Source: JAQUCI01 sp964553255
GTDB taxonomy: Bacteria; Bacillota_I; Bacilli_A; Erysipelotrichales; Erysipelotrichaceae
Length of the DNA stretch: 11,966 bases
Assembly: GCA_964553255.1 (NCBI GenBank)
Contig: CAZKJS010000042.1
Span: 1-11,966 of the forward strand
Reading direction: 5' to 3'
Part shown: one piece after another, positions 7,411-11,966 of the stretch
Position numbering within the stretch: the first letter of the stretch is position 1
How the letters are laid out: every line of letters starts with the position of its first letter
Translations under genes and position numbers: made by a program
The notes under the pieces: model-generated
Database searches by the model: none
Told to the model about the DNA's origin: nothing
What the model saw: the letters and a program-made list of their open reading frames with translations, nothing else

Positions 7411-7830
7411 TCATTTTTTAGAACTGTCCAAATATCCTTGCAAGATATTTACAGCTGCTGCTTGATCAATCACTTGTTTTCTTTTATCACGGCGCATGTT
7501 GACGTTGATCAACATTTTTTCAGACAGCTTCGTTGATAAGCGCTCATCCCATAATACAACTGGTAAATCAAGTTTCTCTTCTAACATTTCTTTAAACATT
7601 AAGGATATTTCACCTCTGATACCAATATCACCATTCATATGTTTAGGTAAACCTAAAACAATAGTACTGACTTCATTATCATTGATTTCAGTTAATACTT
7701 TATCTAAGGCATCTTCATAATCATCTTCCATAAATCTTATTGTCTTAACAGGACGAGCAAGCATGCCTAAAGCATCGCTTATTGCGATGCCTACAGTCTT
7801 ACTTCCTAAATCTAAACCAATAGCTCGCAT
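7411..7830 (-). CDS. ruvX: RuvX / YqgF-family Holliday-junction resolvase-like nuclease
   Basis: Member of the RNase H-fold YqgF family, linked to 16S rRNA maturation in some bacteria and to Holliday-junction resolution in others. The 139 residues show GLDLGSKTVGIA (5-16, first catalytic Asp D7), VLGLPKHMNG (58-67), the DERLST motif (95-100) and IDQAAAVNIL (121-130, Asp D122), so the acidic active site is complete. The ATG at 7830 overlaps the ireB stop by one base (TAATG). Flanking by ireB and DUF1292 matches the conserved Bacillota cluster. Confidence 0.94.
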   Translation of the reverse strand: MRAIGLDLGSKTVGIAISDALGMLARPVKTIRFMEDDYEDALDKVLTEINDNEVSTIVLGLPKHMNGDIGIRGEISLMFKEMLEEKLDLPVVLWDERLSTKLSEKMLINVNMRRDKRKQVIDQAAAVNILQGYLDSSKK

Positions 7831-8087
7831 TATTTATCTGCCAAATAAGAACGAACAAGCTCTTCAATAATCTCATAACGTTCAACTGATTGAATAATAC
7901 TACGGGCATTTTTATGGCTGGAAATATATGCCGGATCATTAGATATTAAATAACCTGACAATTGATTGACCGCATTATATCCTTTTTCTTCAAGTGCTTC
8001 TTTAGTCAATTTTAAAACTCGTTTAATTGAATCCTTACGCATTTCATCTGACTTAAAGGACATTGTTTCCGTTATTTTTTTAGCCAT
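7830..8087 (-). CDS. ireB: IreB family regulatory phosphoprotein (DUF965, YrzL)
   Basis: Small protein of 85 residues matching IreB/YrzL: LKLTKEALEEKGYNAVNQL, GYLISNDPAYISSHKNAR and an end with EIIEELVRSYL. In Enterococcus, IreB is a substrate of the PASTA kinase IreK and affects cephalosporin tolerance; threonines T6 and T8 near the N-terminus here are candidate phosphosites (inference). Two adjacent ATG codons are possible starts (8090 and 8087); the second has the better spacing, 7 bases, from the strong AGGAGG at 8095-8100. It sits 40-odd bases after alaS and overlaps ruvX by one base. Confidence 0.92.
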   Translation of the reverse strand: MAKKITETMSFKSDEMRKDSIKRVLKLTKEALEEKGYNAVNQLSGYLISNDPAYISSHKNARSIIQSVERYEIIEELVRSYLADK

Positions 8088-8130
8088 CATAATCCCTCCT
8101 TATGATATTGTAGCTTATCAATACCTTGTT

Positions 8131-10761
8131 TTAAATACTTAAGCCTAGTTTATGCTTGATGTGTTTGATGATCTCATCAATCTTGGTAATGTCTTTACCA
8201 CCAGACTGTGCCATATCAGCTCTACCACCACCATTGCCACCACTCATCATTGCTGCTTCTTTTGCTAGATTACCAGCTTTGTAACCTTTTTCGTTAGCTT
8301 TAGGTGAACAGTATACGACATAAACCACTTTATCACTACTAACATTATACAAGAATATCAAAGAATCTTTAAGTTTGTTTTTCAAATTATCAATGATTAT
8401 CTTAAGATTGTCGCTATCAGCGTCTTTAACTTCAGCTAATAGTATCTGTATATCATCCACAATAATAGCTTTGTTGACTAGATTATCTGCTGCTAGATGC
8501 ATTAAACGATTATTTTTTTCACCTAATTCATCATGTAAGTTTTTAACTTCGTCTAGTAATTGCTGAACTTTAGCAACTACTGTTGTAATATTACCAACTC
8601 TTAATAGTTCACTTATCGCAACTAAACGATCTTGTTCTTTTATAAATTCATGATAAGCCATCATATTACTAATAGAAGTAATACGACGAATACCACTACC
8701 AATACTTTCTTCACTGATTATCTTAAACAGTCCAATTTCTGCTGTATTAGTTACATGAGTACCACCACATAACTCCATCGATACTTCTCCCATTGAAACA
8801 ACACGAACTTGTTGATCATATTTCTCATCAAATAAAGCAGTAGCACCACTATGTTTTGCTTCTTCAAGATCCATAATTTCAGTTTGAACATGATTTTTAG
8901 CCATGATGTAATGATTGACCAAGTCTTCAATAGCTCTTAATTGTTCAAAACTAACTTTTTCAAAATGAGTAAAATCAAATCGTAAATAGCCATCACAGAC
9001 ATAAGAACCAGCTTGTGTAATATGACTACCAATGATCTTCTTTAAAGCAGCTTGTAGTAAATGGGCGCTTGAGTGGTTTGCTTTTATCATATCGCGACGC
9101 TTTGTGTCGATAAGTAGTTTTACTTCATCACCAACTTTTAAAGCACCAGCTTTTATTTTTACGTAGTGTAGATGTTGTTTATTAAATGCTTTTTTAACAT
9201 CCAAGACCACCGCTTCAACTTGGTCATTATTAGCAACCCCAATATCAGCGATTTGTCCACCGCTTTCAGCGTAAAATGGAGTAACATCAAATATTACTTC
9301 ACCTTCATCTGTTAGTTCATCGACTTTCTTTCCTAAATTAAACAATCCGATGACCTTAGCCTTCTCACTTGTATTGGTGTAGCCACTAAAAGTGCTGACT
9401 TGATCAAAATACATTAGATCAGCTGATTGAGATGCCATTGATTCCATATCAGCGCGTGCTTTACGTGCTCTATCTCTTTGTTTTTGCATTTCAATCTTAA
9501 AACCATCCTCATCAATGGTAATATTGTGCTCTTCCGCAATTTCTTTTGTTAACTCAAAAGGAAAACCAAAAGTATCATATAACTTAAAGACAACCTCACC
9601 ACTTAATACATTACTTTGATTTGCATCAATTACTTCTTTAAGTAGTTTTTCGCCAGATGATAATGTTTGATGGAATCGTTCTTCTTCAGCCTTAACCAAG
9701 TTAGCGACATAATCCACTTTATCTAAAAGATAAGGATAAAACTCCTTCATGATATCAGCGACGATAAAAACCAACTTATACATAAAGGCATTATCAATTT
9801 TCAACTTGATACCAAAACGAACCGCTCTTCTTAATACGCGACGCAAAACATAACCTCTACCCTCATTCGCAAATAAAGCCCCATCACATAATGCAAATGT
9901 AACAGTACGAATGTGATCTGCAATGACACGATATGCCATTTTATGTTCATCTTGGTATGAGTACTTAGCTAACATTTCAGTTGCTTTGATAATGGGCATG
10001 AATAAATCCGTATCATAGTTGGTCTCACCTTGTTGAACAATACAAACCAAGCGTTCTAATCCCATTCCTGTATCGATATTCTTCTGTGGAAGTTCTTGAT
10101 ATTGATTTCTACTCAAGCCTTCTTTAGCATCATATTGCGAAAAAACCACATTCCAAACTTCAATATAACGATCATTCTCCATCTCTTCAAAGAAAAGCTT
10201 TTCACCAAGTCCTTTAGGATCATATATTTCTCCACGATCATAGAATATCTCGGTATCAGGCCCACAAGGTCCCTCTCCAATTTCCCAATAATTGTTAGTG
10301 GTTTTTAAGATATGACTTTGATCTAAATCAGTTTTTTCATGCCATATTTTAAGCGCTTCTTCATCATCAGAAAAAACAGTTACATATATTTTCTTCTTAT
10401 CAAGTCCAATATAATCCTTGCTTGTTAAAAACTCCCATGCGAATAAAATAGCCTCTTCTTTAAAATAATCACCAATAGAGAAATTACCTAACATTTCAAA
10501 GAAAGTATGATGACGAGCTGTTTTACCAACATTTTCAATGTCGTTAGTTCTTATTGATTTTTGGGCATTAGCAATACGAGGATTTTGTGGTTTGATCGTA
10601 CCATCAAAATACTTCTTTAATGCCGCAACACCAGCATTTATCCATAATAAAGTTGGATCATTGATTGGAATCAATGAGGCACTTGGTTCAATCATATGAC
10701 CATGTGCTTTAAAATAATCCAAAAACATTTGTCTAATCTGTGAACTGCTTAAATTTTTCAT
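8131..10761 (-). CDS. alaS: Alanyl-tRNA synthetase
   Basis: Charges tRNA-Ala with alanine. The 876-residue chain has the full domain order: class II catalytic core (1 to about 360, with HTFFEMLGNFSIGDYF 85-100 and GMGLERL 232-238), tRNA-recognition region with RRVLRRAVRFG (307-317), editing domain with zinc ligands H563 and H567 (HSSAH) and C665 and H669 (CGGTH), and a C-terminal DHHA1 domain ending in GGNGGGRADMAQSGG (841-855). The start ATG at 10761-10759 was chosen because GGAGG lies 4 bases upstream and the family text begins there; an in-frame ATG at 10803 falls inside the T-box antiterminator. It is controlled by the alanine T-box leader just upstream and heads a seven-gene run down to greA. 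Confidence 0.98.
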   Translation of the reverse strand: MKNLSSSQIRQMFLDYFKAHGHMIEPSASLIPINDPTLLWINAGVAALKKYFDGTIKPQNPRIANAQKSIRTNDIENVGKTARHHTFFEMLGNFSIGDYFKEEAILFAWEFLTSKDYIGLDKKKIYVTVFSDDEEALKIWHEKTDLDQSHILKTTNNYWEIGEGPCGPDTEIFYDRGEIYDPKGLGEKLFFEEMENDRYIEVWNVVFSQYDAKEGLSRNQYQELPQKNIDTGMGLERLVCIVQQGETNYDTDLFMPIIKATEMLAKYSYQDEHKMAYRVIADHIRTVTFALCDGALFANEGRGYVLRRVLRRAVRFGIKLKIDNAFMYKLVFIVADIMKEFYPYLLDKVDYVANLVKAEEERFHQTLSSGEKLLKEVIDANQSNVLSGEVVFKLYDTFGFPFELTKEIAEEHNITIDEDGFKIEMQKQRDRARKARADMESMASQSADLMYFDQVSTFSGYTNTSEKAKVIGLFNLGKKVDELTDEGEVIFDVTPFYAESGGQIADIGVANNDQVEAVVLDVKKAFNKQHLHYVKIKAGALKVGDEVKLLIDTKRRDMIKANHSSAHLLQAALKKIIGSHITQAGSYVCDGYLRFDFTHFEKVSFEQLRAIEDLVNHYIMAKNHVQTEIMDLEEAKHSGATALFDEKYDQQVRVVSMGEVSMELCGGTHVTNTAEIGLFKIISEESIGSGIRRITSISNMMAYHEFIKEQDRLVAISELLRVGNITTVVAKVQQLLDEVKNLHDELGEKNNRLMHLAADNLVNKAIIVDDIQILLAEVKDADSDNLKIIIDNLKNKLKDSLIFLYNVSSDKVVYVVYCSPKANEKGYKAGNLAKEAAMMSGGNGGGRADMAQSGGKDITKIDEIIKHIKHKLGLSI

Positions 10762-10765
10762 ATTT

Positions 10766-10770
10766 CCTCC
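10766..10770 (-). promoter_or_regulatory. alaS ribosome binding site
   Basis: GGAGG on the minus strand, followed by AAAT and the ATG at 10761. It lies just after the T-box terminator U tract and decides between the two possible alaS starts in favour of the downstream one. Confidence 0.85.
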
Positions 10771-10777
10771 ATCCAAT

Positions 10778-10800
10778 AAAAAAACGTTCCTTAGGAACGT
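10778..10800 (-). terminator. T-box regulated terminator of the alaS leader
   Basis: Minus strand: ACGTTCC, loop TAA, GGAACGT (10800-10784), then a run of T ending at 10778. This 7-bp perfect hairpin with U tract is the off state of the alaS T-box. Its left arm (UCCUA part) is the strand that pairs with the T-box sequence in the alternative antiterminator. Confidence 0.93.
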
Positions 10801-10973
10801 CAAAGCGCGGTACCATCCTAGTTCACCCTACGGTGCACCTCATATCCTTAACGCGGTTAACGGAAATTTTTAATTTCACTCCAAAGTAGCTTCGACAGTT
10901 TTTAGTAAAGTTTACACCAACCACTTTATCTCTATGTCCGCAAATCTGTCTACTCGGCTTTGTCATTGTTTTT
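10778..10973 (-). promoter_or_regulatory. Alanine T-box riboswitch leader of alaS
   Basis: Nascent-RNA switch that senses uncharged tRNA-Ala. Stem I: AGUA (10954-10951) and GACAG (10950-10946) face CUGUC (10898-10894), directly followed by GAA and the specifier codon GCU (10890-10888, alanine) with a purine after it; a UAAAGU/ACUUUA helix (10928-10923 with 10911-10906) makes the upper arm. Between stem I and the antiterminator lie small hairpins, for example UUAAC-CGC-GUUAA. The T-box sequence AGGATGGTACCGCG (10819-10806) differs from the usual AGGGTGGTACCGCG by one base; its UGGU bulge fits the ACCA end of tRNA-Ala. UAGGA pairs with UCCUA to form the antiterminator, in competition with the terminator hairpin. 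Family recognition is from consensus and position upstream of alaS, and the specifier agrees with the gene. Confidence 0.95.
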
Positions 10974-10980
10974 CGATTGC

Positions 10981-11009
10981 ATTATAGCATATCATTAATC
11001 ACTTTCCAA
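10981..11009 (-). promoter_or_regulatory. Promoter of the alaS operon
   Basis: TATAAT (10986-10981) preceded by TGC, an extended -10 element, with TTGGAA (11009-11004) exactly 17 bases upstream as -35 box. Transcription would begin near 10973, just before the T-box stem I. The -35 box lies 3 bases past the recD2 stop codon. This looks like a housekeeping sigma-A-type promoter. Confidence 0.85.
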
Positions 11010-11012
11010 TGT

Positions 11013-11957
11013 TTAACTTTTAGCTTTACTTGTAATACGCATAGTAAGCGTAGTATTACGAAGATAACGTTTTATGGTATTAATACCTTTTCTAAAGATT
11101 TCTTTATCTCCTATCATTATTAATGATTTACTTGCTCTTGTTATTCCAGTATATAGTAATCGTCGACTAAGCATACGGATATCTTGTTGTAAAACGGGGA
11201 TAATTACGATGGGATATTCACTTCCTTGTGCTTTGTGGATACTTACACAATAAGCATGCGTGATATTAATGAAACTATCTGGTGTATAAGATACAAATAT
11301 ACCATCAAAATCGATGATCAATGTATTCTGTTTAACATCTGTTTCATTTGCGTAGATAATTTCTACCAAAATCCCAATATCACCATTATATACATCGTCA
11401 TCGGGTTGATTTTTTAACTGTAATATCTTGTCGTTTTCACGATAGACACGATATCCTACTTGCAATTCTCTTTTTCGATAATCCTTGGGATTGAAAGTTT
11501 TCTGTAAAGCATTATTTAAGGCATCAATGCCACAAACACCACTATACTTAGGCGCCAATACTTGAATATCACTTAGTTGATATCCTCTTTTCAATGCTTC
11601 TTGTATTAAATCGATTATGATCACTTTTGTTTGATATTGATCTGCCATAAAGAATTTAACATCTTTTCCTTCATCAAGGGTTGTACATGCCCCCTCTTTA
11701 ACTTCATGAGCAAGTTTTATCACATCACTTCCTTCTGCTTGACGGAAAATCTTATTTAATCTGATCAAAGGAAAAATTGAACTATCAATTATGTCTTTTA
11801 AAACACAACCAATTCCTACTGAAGGTAGTTGATCTTCATCACCAATTATGAGCATTTTTTTAATATGAACCCCTGCTTTAAGCAAGTTATAAAACAACCA
11901 TTGGTCAACCATCGAAAATTCATCGATGATGACTGAATCTTTTGTGAGGGGATTAGA
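11013..11957 (-). CDS. recD2: RecD2-type DNA helicase, C-terminal half (partial, cut near the right edge)
   Basis: Superfamily 1B 5'-3' DNA helicase involved in DNA repair and fork maintenance. Visible from the right edge: SNPLTKDSVIIDEFSMVD (Walker B, motif II, 11957-11907), IGDEDQLPSVG (motif III), LNKIFRQAEGSDVI (motif IV), then AYCVSIHKAQGSEYP (motif V) and LLYTGITRAS (motif VI with its Arg finger), ending with TAA at 11013. The N-terminal HhH region and Walker A are outside the window. An in-frame TAA at 11960-11958 lies four codons before conserved text, so a caller would start at ATG 11912, but homology extends beyond that; the true gene should continue past the edge. The recD2-alaS neighbourhood is typical of Bacillota. 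No terminator follows recD2. Confidence 0.88.
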   Translation of the reverse strand, partial: SNPLTKDSVIIDEFSMVDQWLFYNLLKAGVHIKKMLIIGDEDQLPSVGIGCVLKDIIDSSIFPLIRLNKIFRQAEGSDVIKLAHEVKEGACTTLDEGKDVKFFMADQYQTKVIIIDLIQEALKRGYQLSDIQVLAPKYSGVCGIDALNNALQKTFNPKDYRKRELQVGYRVYRENDKILQLKNQPDDDVYNGDIGILVEIIYANETDVKQNTLIIDFDGIFVSYTPDSFINITHAYCVSIHKAQGSEYPIVIIPVLQQDIRMLSRRLLYTGITRASKSLIMIGDKEIFRKGINTIKRYLRNTTLTMRITSKAKS

Positions 11958-11966
11958 TTAATGGAT

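Noticed and set aside
8107..8135. Possible promoter before ireB (TACAAT at 8112-8107)
   Set aside because: The -35 position reads TTTAAA and the start point would fall on the Shine-Dalgarno site; the gene is better explained by read-through from alaS.
10840..10880. Small hairpins upstream of the T-box sequence considered as separate terminators
   Set aside because: They have no U tract and fit the linker stems expected between stem I and the antiterminator of a T-box leader.
1..11966. Mycoplasma-type genetic code (UGA as Trp)
   Set aside because: Tryptophans are encoded by TGG, and TGA ends ruvX, comEA, holA and the serine dehydratase gene at positions matching family lengths or operon overlaps.
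1..11966. Mobile elements, CRISPR arrays, tRNA or rRNA genes, prophage or defence genes
   Set aside because: No spaced direct repeats, inverted-repeat ends, transposase motifs or cloverleaf sequences were seen; nearly every base belongs to a conserved housekeeping gene or the T-box leader.

Overview
This 11,966-base window is a low-GC (about one third G+C by eye), gene-dense stretch of chromosome in which every gene lies on the minus strand. Gene order and protein families point to a Bacillota relative: recD2, alaS, ireB, ruvX, a DUF1292 gene, mltG, udk and greA run in the order familiar from Bacillus and its relatives, followed by comEA, comEC and holA. Low G+C, short spacers and divergent Com proteins suggest the Erysipelotrichia or a wall-retaining relative of the Mollicutes, but this is inference. 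UGA is a true stop here (it ends ruvX, comEA, holA and the serine dehydratase gene) and Trp is read from UGG, so the Mycoplasma code is excluded.

Reading in the direction of transcription (right to left): 11966-11013 is the C-terminal half of the RecD2 helicase, cut by the right edge. At 11009-10759 come a promoter and a complete alanine T-box leader, which should switch transcription on when tRNA-Ala is uncharged. The leader feeds a seven-gene run from 10761 to 4978: alaS (alanyl-tRNA synthetase), ireB (regulator linked to a Ser/Thr kinase), ruvX (YqgF nuclease family), a DUF1292 gene, mltG (peptidoglycan transglycosylase), udk (uridine kinase) and greA (transcript cleavage factor). An intrinsic terminator folded around the greA stop codon ends that run at about 4963.

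A second run goes from 4919 off the left edge: comEA and comEC (DNA uptake), holA (clamp-loader delta subunit), an iron-sulfur L-serine dehydratase, and the start of a malic enzyme. These five genes are overlapped or spaced by at most nine bases and look like one operon. The last two products both generate pyruvate, an unexpected metabolic tail on a competence and replication operon.

I see no mobile element, CRISPR array, tRNA or rRNA, and no wholly novel system. The points most worth a second look are the covarying antiterminator in the T-box, the serine dehydratase with a 45-residue acidic tail and no C-terminal cysteine, its placement with malic enzyme behind holA, the degenerate ComEC channel motif, and broken reading frames at both extreme ends that look like sequence-end artefacts. 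No gene-free stretch exceeds 300 bases; the longest, 10762-11012, is filled by the promoter and T-box leader.
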